Shown here piece after piece: positions 20,201 to 27,555 of a stretch of DNA of 64,000 nucleotides. This stretch comes from Syntrophobacterales bacterium (lineage in GTDB: Bacteria > Desulfobacterota > Syntrophia > Syntrophales > UBA5619): assembly GCA_019429105.1 (NCBI GenBank), contig JAHYJE010000002.1:62001-126000 (forward strand), in the 5' to 3' direction. Within the stretch, counting starts at the first letter, position 1. Each line of letters begins with the position of its first letter. A program made the translations under genes and the position numbers. The notes beneath the pieces were generated by a model. It saw only the letters and a list, made by a program, of their open reading frames with translations, ran no database searches and had not been told where the DNA came from.

Positions 20201-22790
20201 GGCTGCACGCCTATGGCTCGACTGGAACCCGAAGGTTGATCCGCCTTATTCTATTATCAGACAGGCTTTACGAACCACATCAAAACAAGAAGTGGTTGCC
20301 GATGAGGGAGAGATTCTCGCACAATGCCGCGAACGCCTAGGTGATAGATGGATGCGTTTCGCTAGGTGGGCGCTCGCCACGGAGGACGCAACAGTCGCTG
20401 CTGGTGCTGCCAAGGTCCTCTATGATGCCGGTGAGCGGCGCTTATCCGTCCTAGGTGGTGCTTTGATGAAGGCGATGCACGATGGCGGATATATTGCGTC
20501 GGCGGAAAAAATACTTTCGGCGCTGGTTTTACACGGAGGGGACAGTGGAGTTCACTGGCTAGCCTCCCGAATTTCCCATGCTGAGGAACCGCACGGAGCT
20601 CATTCCGGGTGGTGGCGTCTTTTACTCGAAAGAATCGAAACAATCGAGAATGGGCCGGAATTGCTGGCGCGCTGTACGCGTAGTCTGGGGCAATATATTC
20701 TTCCACGTCATCCAGAGGTGCGAGAAGGTTTTGTGCGAGTACTGAAGGGACCAAAAGGCAAAATCTTTCGCAATGCTTTACGAAACAGATTGAAGAGTCT
20801 CGATCCTTATGCGCGACGGGGTGCTGCTGCAATCCTAGTCTCTGCTGATCCACAAACCGAGGCTGAGGCTCTTTTTGTGTCCATTCGCTCGCGTGCGCAA
20901 AGTCATAGCTTTGATTGGCATGAATGGGAGAGCTTCTGTCTAACACTCGACTTTGGTCCCAGTGTACTCGCTTCCTTGAGAAGTAAACTGAACCTTCTTG
21001 AACCTCAGTCCCGGGCGTTAGCTCTCATTGTGCTTCAAAAAGGAGGGGTTGAACTGGATCATGCCTATCGTAAGGAATTGATGGCATCTCTTTTGTCTTT
21101 GGGTAATTGGCATTTATGTCGTGAACCCTCTGGGCAGGCTTTGATTGCTGCGGAAGCATCCTTCGAATTCTTGTTGGGACAGATTGATCAACCGAAGCTT
21201 GATTCGGCTAGTCGTGCTGCCGAACATCTTATGGAGTTTCACCGAGCACGATTAACTCCTATCAATGAAGCCAAGTGCATTGCTCTTCAACAGAGCACAT
21301 CATTCAGTTGGCAATTAGTAAACAATATGAATAGGGTTGCAAGAGATCCAGAGTTCGGACGGCGTCTAATCGAAGTAGGCAGAGAAATCTGCGAAAAGGG
21401 AGGAACCCCACCGATCCTCGCCTTGGTAGCACAGGCAATCAGTGAAAAGGCTAAATGGAAGGATGTAGTGTGGTCATTGCTTTGCGACGACACACGAGTT
21501 GGGGGTATTAGTGAGGGCGAGAGTGGGGGTATGGCTTTATTGGAATTCGGTCTTATGGCTGAACAACGTAGAGCATCAATCGGACAGGCAGCCAAAGAAT
21601 GTATGGCTGATCCAAGAGTCAAGCAAAACCGCTGGCACGATGTCTATCATTGGCTTGCTCTGTTATCAGATGAATTCGGCGGACTTGATGAGAATACCGT
21701 TCGTGATGCAATCCTACACGGTAGGCCAATCCATTATTCAGCAACAACAGCGTTGATTGGTAGACTTGGAGAGGTTCCTGAAGGCTTCTCATGCGATAGG
21801 AAGTATCGTCACCGCCCTGCAACTTCAATTGGTCAAGTTTCAAACGACAGAGATTCTGCAAAAGTAATTCTACAACTGAAAGACTGCGCACGCGATTCCA
21901 ATGAAGTTCATCCTGCGCTACCAGCGATTCTTCAAGATTGCCTTTTCTTGGATGCCCTGGACGAACAATCTTTGTCATCTATTTCAACTGTAGGCAAGAC
22001 CGGCATTCTAATCACCACAATCCTGCGATTCATTTACGGTCAACAACCCAAAATGGCGGAAACGGTTCCTTTGCTCGATGTATGGAGTAAAATTTGGTCA
22101 GACAGAGATAGCAATAAGCCCCATTTGAGGGAACTGACGCGGATGTGGGCAATCCTCAGAGAGTCTGCTATATTTGACGACCCGGATTCTGGACAGGCCT
22201 ATTTGGCTGCATTGGATGCATCTCTTCTTAACACTGATTTATGGAAACTGCCGATAGCTTGGGATATTCTCGAAATTCGAGGCTCGCTTATAGATGCACA
22301 GATACCGCTGCTGTTTGCTGATTATGCAAAACATCGGACTTTCCTACATGAAGTGTTGTTCTTTCATCTTTGTAAATGGCTTTCTGGCGACTTAATCGAT
22401 AGTACAAAGGAGGTAGCAGTCAAATCTGCCGAGAATGCGATCTTAGTTCTAAACGAAACACCATGGTTCCCCAATAAGGGCGAAGTGCCGAATACCTGGG
22501 CAGAACTTCTTTTTCCTTCTGTTTTGTGGGCACACAGTGGGAAGAGCTCAGAATCATCTGAAGCTGTCTTTCTGCGAGGAATACGTTCGATTTTCGAGAA
22601 ACTCCTAAGTCCACATGATGTTGCCAGGACGGACCTGTCAAAGTTGTTGTCGATGTTGGACCCCATGCTTGCGAAGGTTCCGCCCGAAATCTTGCGCCAA
22701 GTTCTGCAGCGGGGTGCCGAGTCACTGGAACCGTCAATAAGTGCGTTTTGCCGATTGATTGGAGCTTTCAGTAAACTTTCGCCAGAGTAG
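17271..22790 (+). CDS. Giant metallophosphoesterase-NACHT STAND protein, putative defence
   Basis: 1839 residues. Residues 1-300 are a calcineurin-like phosphoesterase with every metal motif: D14-x-H16, D58 (SGDIAWHG), GNHD (94-97), FHHP (216-219) and GHTH (251-254). A NACHT-type NTPase follows: Walker A GDLGTGKST (419-427), Walker B VLLVLDGLDEL (495-505) and STARP (531-535). The remaining ~1100 residues look all-helical and repeat-like, as in STAND sensor arms. The order effector-NTPase-sensor resembles Avs/bNACHT anti-phage proteins, and hsdRMS is next door. Composition is clearly more AT-rich than its neighbours. Start may instead be ATG 17286. Function is inferred. Confidence 0.85.
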   Translation: MIEFKMQTILHLTDIHFGWEGKEPSGHADRKLCLDGMLAELKKLEPPWKPTIICISGDIAWHGYESEYAEARNWLDELLEVCGLTYKQMIVCAGNHDVIRTTAEKLSRPESSKDADKVLSPPIAKHFEEPFTQFISFCNQVEMPIMKFGESESRLVGMRTINKIRFIVLNSSWFSKDDFDEGKLWIGLPHLKYMESHSDLQLLEDKPSAPLTIALFHHPAEMLNKDERHTSGLRQNTYDYFAHRSHIMLTGHTHDAVRRADRIAEGALNFTGGSAYAGAAHFNTIRLIQIAGDKVIDRSFEFDPRSVENKWRAHEAFTQYLVIERDRERNLFQVEAAFSTQEYRNSFRNDAVRHLEIKSRLLRQTGILPAIVRRPVAVRISVQRNQYDRAGRLIREKHTEHEMPFYDAVRESRRTLLLGDLGTGKSTLAAQLVTETIDRSANAVAVFVPVKSLRCSGQFTPRDLLNYIDDYVANAVWLKTPKFNLSSMLDRGIEVLLVLDGLDELARDVAARLLRHSAALVENWPTIQVVSTARPVELVGVSYADWRIVHTVALDDTSKSDFIREELIAEGVPTEQLHERTSVLLRSLKDMTSLDSIANSPLSIRLIYQHLKSLSSVAQLTLGDLLYDLLIERLDGWQKRDDKPSAYLHFDKIFPTPEQKGLFLSILAEKAVTKRQIGQEEAKTLLEERATTIPGANSYQLAEEAISFYEWLGLLTKAESIEFPLQPLAEVCAAMGYLSRWINSHDSKPLPDREVWRPISFVAAIAKRRGLFPKIRERLNAYIDALMNEHGYLPAACYIVAEAADTALASHTVCQIDDLGYRPLTFFQNERKASARNIAKTLALAGETGFEWFFKDYLDPRYPIPNAGSAIVKEVFAEWAALVRATLTSAQKEKLARLVSPYQATGEGNFFGVLTILSVLVPEAFLHEDRFWYQSLAMDDGLFTEWVKEQLLLAKGAEDSAKIIDALLLQRSSESARAARLWLDWNPKVDPPYSIIRQALRTTSKQEVVADEGEILAQCRERLGDRWMRFARWALATEDATVAAGAAKVLYDAGERRLSVLGGALMKAMHDGGYIASAEKILSALVLHGGDSGVHWLASRISHAEEPHGAHSGWWRLLLERIETIENGPELLARCTRSLGQYILPRHPEVREGFVRVLKGPKGKIFRNALRNRLKSLDPYARRGAAAILVSADPQTEAEALFVSIRSRAQSHSFDWHEWESFCLTLDFGPSVLASLRSKLNLLEPQSRALALIVLQKGGVELDHAYRKELMASLLSLGNWHLCREPSGQALIAAEASFEFLLGQIDQPKLDSASRAAEHLMEFHRARLTPINEAKCIALQQSTSFSWQLVNNMNRVARDPEFGRRLIEVGREICEKGGTPPILALVAQAISEKAKWKDVVWSLLCDDTRVGGISEGESGGMALLEFGLMAEQRRASIGQAAKECMADPRVKQNRWHDVYHWLALLSDEFGGLDENTVRDAILHGRPIHYSATTALIGRLGEVPEGFSCDRKYRHRPATSIGQVSNDRDSAKVILQLKDCARDSNEVHPALPAILQDCLFLDALDEQSLSSISTVGKTGILITTILRFIYGQQPKMAETVPLLDVWSKIWSDRDSNKPHLRELTRMWAILRESAIFDDPDSGQAYLAALDASLLNTDLWKLPIAWDILEIRGSLIDAQIPLLFADYAKHRTFLHEVLFFHLCKWLSGDLIDSTKEVAVKSAENAILVLNETPWFPNKGEVPNTWAELLFPSVLWAHSGKSSESSEAVFLRGIRSIFEKLLSPHDVARTDLSKLLSMLDPMLAKVPPEILRQVLQRGAESLEPSISAFCRLIGAFSKLSPE

Positions 22791-22863
22791 TATTTAGCAG
22801 AAAACGCCGTTTGCAGACGGTGGCAGAGCCGTTCAAAAGAAAGCTTCATTCGATGTACGAAAT

Positions 22864-22889
22864 GAGGGAACCGGCGGGCTCCCTCTTTT
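22864..22889 (+). terminator. Intrinsic terminator after the NACHT gene
   Basis: GAGGGA (22864-22869) pairs with TCCCTC (22880-22885), with a GC-rich loop and TTTT after it. An almost identical copy, one base different, occurs at 24058-24083. Confidence 0.7.
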
Positions 22890-22940
22890 GCAGATCGCGG
22901 ATCTTGACTGGAAACAGAGGCTGTTCCGAAGGGGAGGCAA

Positions 22941-23093
22941 TCAATATTCCTTCGTCAATTTGTCGAGCTCGGCCAGCGAGAAAACCGGGCCGTCCTTGCA
23001 GACGTATTTTTCCCCACATTGCAGCGGCCGCATTTCCCGATCCCGCACTTCATCCGCATCTCCAGCGAGGTGATGATGTTCTCCGAATTTGCC
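22941..23093 (-). pseudogene. Remnant of a hydrogenase-gamma/PyrK-like oxidoreductase C-terminus
   Basis: Read on the minus strand, about 50 codons before the TGA at 22941-22943 encode a [2Fe-2S] tail: RMKCGIGKCGRCNVG, then KYVCKDGPVF and LAELDKL. This matches the C-terminal cluster-binding part of FAD/NAD(P)-binding proteins such as sulfhydrogenase or hydrogenase gamma subunits. An in-frame TAG lies just upstream, and nothing of the flavin or NAD domains remains. Confidence 0.65.
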
Positions 23094-23221
23094 GGCATGA
23101 ACGATTTCTATGCGGTCCTTACTTCGTAGTTATTCCGAAAGCCGGTCAGGATAAGCGAAAGGATTGAGTTGCATTTATCATTGAAAAATCAAATACAACG
23201 CTTTATTTTTCAACATAGGTC

Positions 23222-23308
23222 GTTGATTGCGTATGCCGAAAACTGGACAAGGAAGATGGGGGCCTCTATTTCTGGCACACCCACGCCGGCGCGGAACTGG
23301 TCCATTAG
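23222..23308 (+). pseudogene. Remnant of a DUF4143-type AAA ATPase
   Basis: About 25 codons ending at TAG 23306-23308 encode KLDKEDGGLYFWHTHAGAEL. This resembles the nuclease-like motif (LYFWRTHGGAELD) near the C-terminus of ATPases carrying DUF4143. No other part of such a gene is nearby. Confidence 0.5.
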
Positions 23309-23324
23309 GTCGCCTTAAATCACG

Positions 23325-23353
23325 TTGACATGAAACAAAGATTCTCCTATTGT
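23325..23353 (+). promoter_or_regulatory. Promoter of the mntA-hepT pair
   Basis: Perfect -35 TTGACA (23325-23330), 17-bp spacer, -10 TATTGT (23348-23353), 28 nt before the mntA ATG. Confidence 0.7.
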
Positions 23354-23381
23354 ATCCCCGTAATAATGCAGGCAAGCAATT

Positions 23382-23672
23382 ATGGGAAAGCAAGAAATAA
23401 TTAAAATCATCAGGAACAAAAAGACCGAAATGGAATCCCGCTACGGAGTCCAGCGGCTCGGCTTGTTTGGCTCCTATGTTAGGGGGAGGCAGAGAAAGAA
23501 GAGTGATATCGATATACTCGTTACCTTCAACCGAGATATCGACCTCTTCGATTTTTTAGACCTGCGCACATACCTCGAAAGCCAGCTCCAGGCCAAGGTT
23601 GATCTGGTCATGGAAACCGCTCTCAAGCCAGCCATAGGCAAACGTATTCTATCCGAGGTAGAATATGTCTAA
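23382..23672 (+). CDS. mntA: MntA-type nucleotidyltransferase antitoxin
   Basis: 96-residue minimal nucleotidyltransferase. The fold signature GSYVRG (30-35) is followed by the metal-binding pair D42 and D44 in SDIDILV. In characterised MntA/HepT modules this enzyme adds AMP to a Tyr of the HEPN toxin and silences it. It overlaps the next ORF by 8 nt, the standard arrangement. The module sits among other defence-type genes. Confidence 0.88.
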   Translation: MGKQEIIKIIRNKKTEMESRYGVQRLGLFGSYVRGRQRKKSDIDILVTFNRDIDLFDFLDLRTYLESQLQAKVDLVMETALKPAIGKRILSEVEYV

Positions 23673-24009
23673 AGGGTGGGAAATATCAGACTACCTTGAT
23701 GATATTATAACTGCTATTACCGATACCGCCGAGTTTACCCAAGGCATGTCCTGCGAAATATTTGCGGCGGATAAGAAGACGGTCAATGCGGTGATCAGGT
23801 GTCTCGAAATTATCGGCGAAGCAACGAAGCACATTCCAATATCCTTTAGAAAGAAACACCCCGATCTTCCTTGGAGTAACATGGCAGGCATGCGTGACGT
23901 GCTCATCCACGATTACATGGGGGTCGACCTGAAAACCGTCTGGAAGGTTGCTCAGGAGCGTTTACCGGAATTGAAGCCCTTGCTCGTAGGACTGAAAACG
24001 GACTTGTAG
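23665..24009 (+). CDS. hepT: HepT-type HEPN RNase toxin
   Basis: 114-residue helical HEPN protein. The catalytic motif is RDVLIHDY (77-84), which reads Rx4HxY: R77 and H82 form the RNase site and Y84 is the residue modified by MntA in studied pairs. It starts within the end of mntA (overlap 8 nt). A terminator copy follows at 24058. Confidence 0.88.
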   Translation: MSKGWEISDYLDDIITAITDTAEFTQGMSCEIFAADKKTVNAVIRCLEIIGEATKHIPISFRKKHPDLPWSNMAGMRDVLIHDYMGVDLKTVWKVAQERLPELKPLLVGLKTDL

Positions 24010-24057
24010 AAAGAGAGAATGGGAATTCAAAAGTAAGCATTATTGGATGAAGAAAAA

Positions 24058-24083
24058 GAGGGAACCGGCAGGCTCCCTCTTTT
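24058..24083 (+). terminator. Intrinsic terminator after hepT
   Basis: Same GAGGGA...TCCCTC stem and TTTT tail as at 22864-22889, differing at one loop base. It lies 48 nt after the hepT stop. Confidence 0.7.
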
Positions 24084-24173
24084 CGTTTTGATGAATACAG
24101 GGACACTCCCCGTATTATTTTGGTTTCCGATAAATCTCGTATGTTTGTTTTAGATTGTAGGGTAAAATCTTGA

Positions 24174-24521
24174 CTATTCATACTCGATGACAGCCGCTAT
24201 CGCAGCGACGATCTCATCCATCGTGGATGCTGAGATTTGACCGAGCTTACGGATGAACCTTTCCGTTGCCACGCCGCGCACTTGCAGGGCGTCAACGGCA
24301 GAGGTCTTTGATAAGCCGTTTGTTTTGTCGGGATCTATCCGGATGTGCCAGAGATTCCGTGAGTAACGATCTTTCCAGTCCGTTGCCGGTGCAATCATTT
24401 TGATCGGCAATATGCCGATGGCGTCGGAACTCACCACCACAGCCGGCCGGGTCTTCGTCATCTCCGCGCCTTTGGTTGGATCAAAGTTGACCAACCAGAC
24501 GTCGCCACGCCTAATAGTCAA
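24174..24521 (-). CDS. PemK/MazF-like endoribonuclease toxin
   Basis: 115 residues. It starts IRRGDVWLVNFDPTKGAE, followed by KTRPAVVVSSD, the hallmark of PemK/MazF RNases that cut mRNA. The TTG start at 24521 is chosen because the fold begins there and because it overlaps the end of the upstream XRE-ImmA gene by 11 nt; a longer frame upstream lacks similarity. No small MazE-like antitoxin is adjacent, so the XRE-ImmA protein is the likely regulatory partner. Confidence 0.82.
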   Translation of the reverse strand: MTIRRGDVWLVNFDPTKGAEMTKTRPAVVVSSDAIGILPIKMIAPATDWKDRYSRNLWHIRIDPDKTNGLSKTSAVDALQVRGVATERFIRKLGQISASTMDEIVAAIAAVIEYE

Positions 24522-25686
24522 CGATGTCGTCCCCCTCCAAATCTTTCCATGACGCATCCTTTTCGTAATGAGCCGCAATTTCTTTGGCTTGCCGGGCCAT
24601 GATCTTCCGCCTATCAAGCAGAGGGAGCTTCATAAACGCACGGCGTTCGACAAGCGACACGGGTTCTTTCATCTTCATCGATTCGCCCAGCATCTTCATT
24701 CCATCCTCCTCGGTAAGCAACCCTTCCGCCACACCGCGCAACACGCTTTTTCTCAGCCACATCGGCTGTTCCGACGGCAGCGGCGAGGGTTCCTGCTTTT
24801 TCCAGTGGAGACGATTGATGTCCATGAACCATTGCCGGTAGTGGGAGTCCGAGATGATTCCAAGGTCATGCAGCCGGTAAATCAAAGCCTGCAGGCTCAT
24901 GCCAAAGCGTTGTTTCAAAAGGAGCAACTCCGCCGCCGGAATAAACGCTCTCTTTCTGCCAACTTCTCTGTAGAGTGTTTCGTCCGGGGCGAGAAACGCC
25001 CCGGCAAAGCGGAAGGCTGCCTTTTCCTCGTTAATCGGTTCCGGAACATCCAAGACGAGATGGGCCAACTCATGAGACAGGTTGAGCCGCTGTCGTTCCC
25101 CTGGAAGCGACCTGCGGGAGGCAACCGCAGCTGCGGACAAGTTCTGCTCGGCATCATAAGCGACAGCCGACACCCCGTCAAACCGCTCGTTAGCCTCGAT
25201 CTCTGCGACAAAAACGGAATGATCTTCGAGGGTCCCCGTCACGCTGGCTATGGGTTCAAGTCCCGCGCCCCAGACGTTCCGGAGTTCCTTGGCAAACGCT
25301 TCCGTATCGCCGATCGCTTTTACGTGAAAGCCCTTGATGGGCAAGGTCATCTTTGCCGGTTCATGCAGGAGATCCCGTAGGCGGATCCGTTCTTCCAAGA
25401 GCCCGTACACGAGGGCTTCGACCCGTGTCTGTTCATGTTTTGTTAGCCCCGACCCTTTCCGGTAGGCGATGAAACTGCACGAGATAGTCGGTTCCGTCCA
25501 CAAGGATACCGCCTTGACACCGAGGACAGACGCCAGCTTATTCAGGACAACCGGAGAAGGCTTTGCCATTCCTCTTTCATATTTTGAAAGCGCCTGCTTG
25601 GTAACAAAACCACCCAACTGGGCTGCCAGTCCATCCAGTGACAGGCCATTGACCAAGCGCAACTGTTTGAGTCTTTTTTCTATCAT
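24511..25686 (-). CDS. XRE-family regulator with ImmA/IrrE-like metallopeptidase domain
   Basis: 391 residues. Residues 1-60 form a helix-turn-helix (LSLDGLAAQLGG, then ALSKYERG). Residues 170-280 hold a zinc peptidase with HELAH at 205-209. The ~110-residue C-terminal extension is charged and helical. Such proteins repress toxin genes or cleave repressors. Overlap with the PemK-like gene downstream suggests one operon under the promoter at 25714-25742, which may be autoregulated through the palindrome at 25693. Confidence 0.85.
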   Translation of the reverse strand: MIEKRLKQLRLVNGLSLDGLAAQLGGFVTKQALSKYERGMAKPSPVVLNKLASVLGVKAVSLWTEPTISCSFIAYRKGSGLTKHEQTRVEALVYGLLEERIRLRDLLHEPAKMTLPIKGFHVKAIGDTEAFAKELRNVWGAGLEPIASVTGTLEDHSVFVAEIEANERFDGVSAVAYDAEQNLSAAAVASRRSLPGERQRLNLSHELAHLVLDVPEPINEEKAAFRFAGAFLAPDETLYREVGRKRAFIPAAELLLLKQRFGMSLQALIYRLHDLGIISDSHYRQWFMDINRLHWKKQEPSPLPSEQPMWLRKSVLRGVAEGLLTEEDGMKMLGESMKMKEPVSLVERRAFMKLPLLDRRKIMARQAKEIAAHYEKDASWKDLEGDDIVDY

Positions 25687-25692
25687 ATGTTC

Positions 25693-25742
25693 ACCAATGT
25701 TTATTGGTTTACAATATCACCATAAAACGATTAAATTGTCAA
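25693..25742 (-). promoter_or_regulatory. Promoter and palindromic operator of the XRE-ImmA operon
   Basis: On the minus strand, TTGACA (25737-25742), a 17-bp spacer and TGATAT (25714-25719). Between the -10 and the start codon lies a perfect palindrome, ACCAAT-GTTT-ATTGGT (25693-25708), well placed for repression by the encoded helix-turn-helix protein. Confidence 0.65.
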
Positions 25743-25806
25743 CCAGTATTTCACCATGGCGACTTCAACATGTTCCTTTGGTCAACGGCGGATAACGGCA
25801 TAAAGT

Positions 25807-26100
25807 CTATGACTGGACCGCGGTTGCGTGAAGCCGTAATCCAAGCGCCCGCACGACTTTAAGTACTGTAGCGAACTCCGGATTGCCTTCGGGTGATAAC
25901 GCCTTGTAAAGGCTCTCGCGTCCGAGACCTGTTTCGCGAGCGATTTGCGTTATTCCCTTTGCCCGTGCGATATCTCCCATAGCTGCCGCCACCAGCGCGG
26001 GATCGCCTTGTTCGAGTGCGGCTTCCAGATAAGCGGCCATATCCTCTGCGGTTTCCAAATGTTCTGCAGCATCCCAAGGGCGGGTTTTAGTCTTTGTCAT
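25807..26100 (-). CDS. Addiction module antidote, HigA/XRE-like
   Basis: 97 residues. The C-terminal half is a helix-turn-helix (GITQIARETGLGRESLYKAL, then NPEFATVLKVVRALG), the pattern of the COG3636 antidote family. The N-terminal half is acidic and likely binds the toxin. It follows the toxin gene by 9 nt, so the toxin-first order of HigBA-type modules applies. Confidence 0.85.
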   Translation of the reverse strand: MTKTKTRPWDAAEHLETAEDMAAYLEAALEQGDPALVAAAMGDIARAKGITQIARETGLGRESLYKALSPEGNPEFATVLKVVRALGLRLHATAVQS

Positions 26101-26109
26101 GATAGTCTC

Positions 26110-26400
26110 CTATAATTCTTGCGCCAGTTTCAGCGCTTTCTTGATGTCCCGGTCTTGAGTGCGTTTATCGCCGCCGACAAGCAAAACCACCAACGTCTGG
26201 CCGCGCTGTACGAAATACACTCGGTAGCCGGGACCAAAATCTATTCGCAGTTCCGAGACGCCCCCGCCAATCGGCTTCACGTCGCCAAAGTTGCCGAGCG
26301 ACAGACGGCGGATACGGGCATTGATGCGCGCCCGTGCCTGTCGATCGCGCAAGCTGTCGAACCACTGAAAATATGCCTCGGTTTGTCGGATTTCGATCAT
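26110..26400 (-). CDS. RelE/HigB-like toxin
   Basis: 96 residues from ATG 26400. The sequence WFDSLRDRQARARINARI, then GYRVYFVQRG and GGDKRTQDRDI, matches the RelE-superfamily toxin of COG3657 pairs that cut mRNA on ribosomes. The frame runs upstream to 26505 but without similarity. The partner antidote lies immediately downstream on the same strand. Confidence 0.85.
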   Translation of the reverse strand: MIEIRQTEAYFQWFDSLRDRQARARINARIRRLSLGNFGDVKPIGGGVSELRIDFGPGYRVYFVQRGQTLVVLLVGGDKRTQDRDIKKALKLAQEL

Positions 26401-26408
26401 GGACGAAT

Positions 26409-26426
26409 TGTATCTTTTGGGATACA
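26409..26426 (-). promoter_or_regulatory. Candidate operator of the HigB/HigA-like pair
   Basis: Perfect inverted repeat TGTATC (26409-26414) and GATACA (26421-26426) spaced by 6 bp, just upstream of the toxin ATG. On the minus strand it overlaps a possible -10 that lies 16 bp from a TTGAAG. Confidence 0.45.
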
Positions 26427-26547
26427 TAAAAGCAAGAGGAATCTTCAAGGGGAGAAAAGGGGACGGATTTATTATTGTCAATAAACAAATCTGTTCCCTT
26501 TCCATTGTATCCGGCCAGCGATAGTAAGCGGGCGCAGCGGTCTCTTG

Positions 26548-27123
26548 CTACCAGTTTTCGCCCAGCAGTTCGAATTGCTCCTGGAGGTGGGCGCAGGCGG
26601 GGCATTGAAGGGGCGCTTCCTCTCCGGTGTGCAGGTAGCCGCAGTTCCGGCAGCGCCAGACTACGGGCCGGTCGCGTTTGAAAACCCTGTCCGCCTTGAT
26701 GTTGGCGGCCAGCTCTCGATATCTCTTTTCGTGCTGCTTCTCCGAGACGCAGATCGCCTCCCAGGTCTCGGCGGCGCGGTCAAACCCTTCGGCGCGGGCG
26801 ATTTGGGCAAAACCTGGATACAATTCGGCATGCTCAAAATGTTCCCCCTCGGCCGCGGCAAGCAGGTTTTCATAGGTTGTTTTAACGACGCCAGTGGGAA
26901 AACTGCCGCTAATCTCCATCTCCCCCCCATTGAAGAATTTGAAGAACCTAAAGGCGTGTTCGCATTCCTGATTAGCTGTTTCTTCAAAGATATCAGCTAT
27001 CTGTATATAGCCATCCAGCCGCGCCGCCCGGGCGAAGTAGGTATAGCGGTTTCTGGCCTGCGACTCGCCGGCAAAGGCAAGAAGCAGATTCTTTGCTGTT
27101 TTACTTTCCCTGAATTTTGCCAT
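26548..27123 (-). CDS. rbr: Rubrerythrin
   Basis: 191 residues. The first ~140 form a ferritin-like diiron domain with Glu and Glu-x-x-His iron ligands (AGESQARNRYTYFA, QECEHAF, SEKQHEKRY). The C-terminal rubredoxin domain has two Cys pairs, WRCRNCGY and LQCPACAH. It reduces hydrogen peroxide in the cytoplasm of anaerobes. It stands just outside the toxin island and next to a ferredoxin that may supply electrons. Confidence 0.96.
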   Translation of the reverse strand: MAKFRESKTAKNLLLAFAGESQARNRYTYFARAARLDGYIQIADIFEETANQECEHAFRFFKFFNGGEMEISGSFPTGVVKTTYENLLAAAEGEHFEHAELYPGFAQIARAEGFDRAAETWEAICVSEKQHEKRYRELAANIKADRVFKRDRPVVWRCRNCGYLHTGEEAPLQCPACAHLQEQFELLGENW

Positions 27124-27190
27124 GTCGCATTTTCCTCCTGAAAACCTTTGAAAAACAAGCCCTTAAACACTAATCTGCGATTTGTGAACA

Positions 27191-27382
27191 TTAATCTGCG
27201 ATTTCAATCGCGTCGGCGCCGCACTCTTTTGCGGCCTGTCGCACCACATCCTTATATTTATCCGGGATCGGGTCCAATTTTATGGTCGATTTCAGTTCGT
27301 CCTCATTGTATTCGAAAACCTCCGGGCATAATTTATTGCAGTTTCTGTCTCCCATGCATTTTTTGGTAACGGTTGCTTTCAT
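27191..27382 (-). CDS. Small [4Fe-4S]-type ferredoxin with Asp in place of the second Cys
   Basis: 63 residues from ATG 27382. The motif KKCMGDRNCNKLCPEVF has ligands C, D, C, C at the CxxDxxCxxxCP positions, so the second cluster Cys is Asp, as in Pyrococcus-type ferredoxins. A remote Cys occurs in KECGADAIEI. Such proteins can switch between 3Fe and 4Fe forms. The frame extends upstream of 27382 without similarity. Likely a redox partner of rubrerythrin, by position only. Confidence 0.8.
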   Translation of the reverse strand: MKATVTKKCMGDRNCNKLCPEVFEYNEDELKSTIKLDPIPDKYKDVVRQAAKECGADAIEIAD

Positions 27383-27555
27383 TTTTTCCTCCTCAAGGGG
27401 TGATTGTGAATCGGCGCCATCTGCCAATCTCTTTTGCAGCCGATAATAGGGGGAGTTGCAAGCTTATGTCAAGGTGATTTTTGCATTTCCTGTTCTTCTG
27501 GAGGCCTCTTAAATTCTATGGCTATCCGGCCGCCGATCTGCTATGAAGCGAGCGT

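Larger units (their letters stand above)
22791..23381. other. Intergenic scar region with two gene remnants
   Basis: 591 bp without an intact gene. It contains the terminator at 22864, a remnant on the minus strand (22941-23093), a remnant on the plus strand (23222-23308), and the mntA promoter at 23325. The mixture of unrelated fragments marks this as a site of repeated insertion and loss. Confidence 0.7.

Noticed and set aside
22811-23167. 118-codon plus-strand open frame after the NACHT gene
   Set aside because: It runs through a terminator and over the minus-strand [2Fe-2S] remnant, so it is not a real gene.
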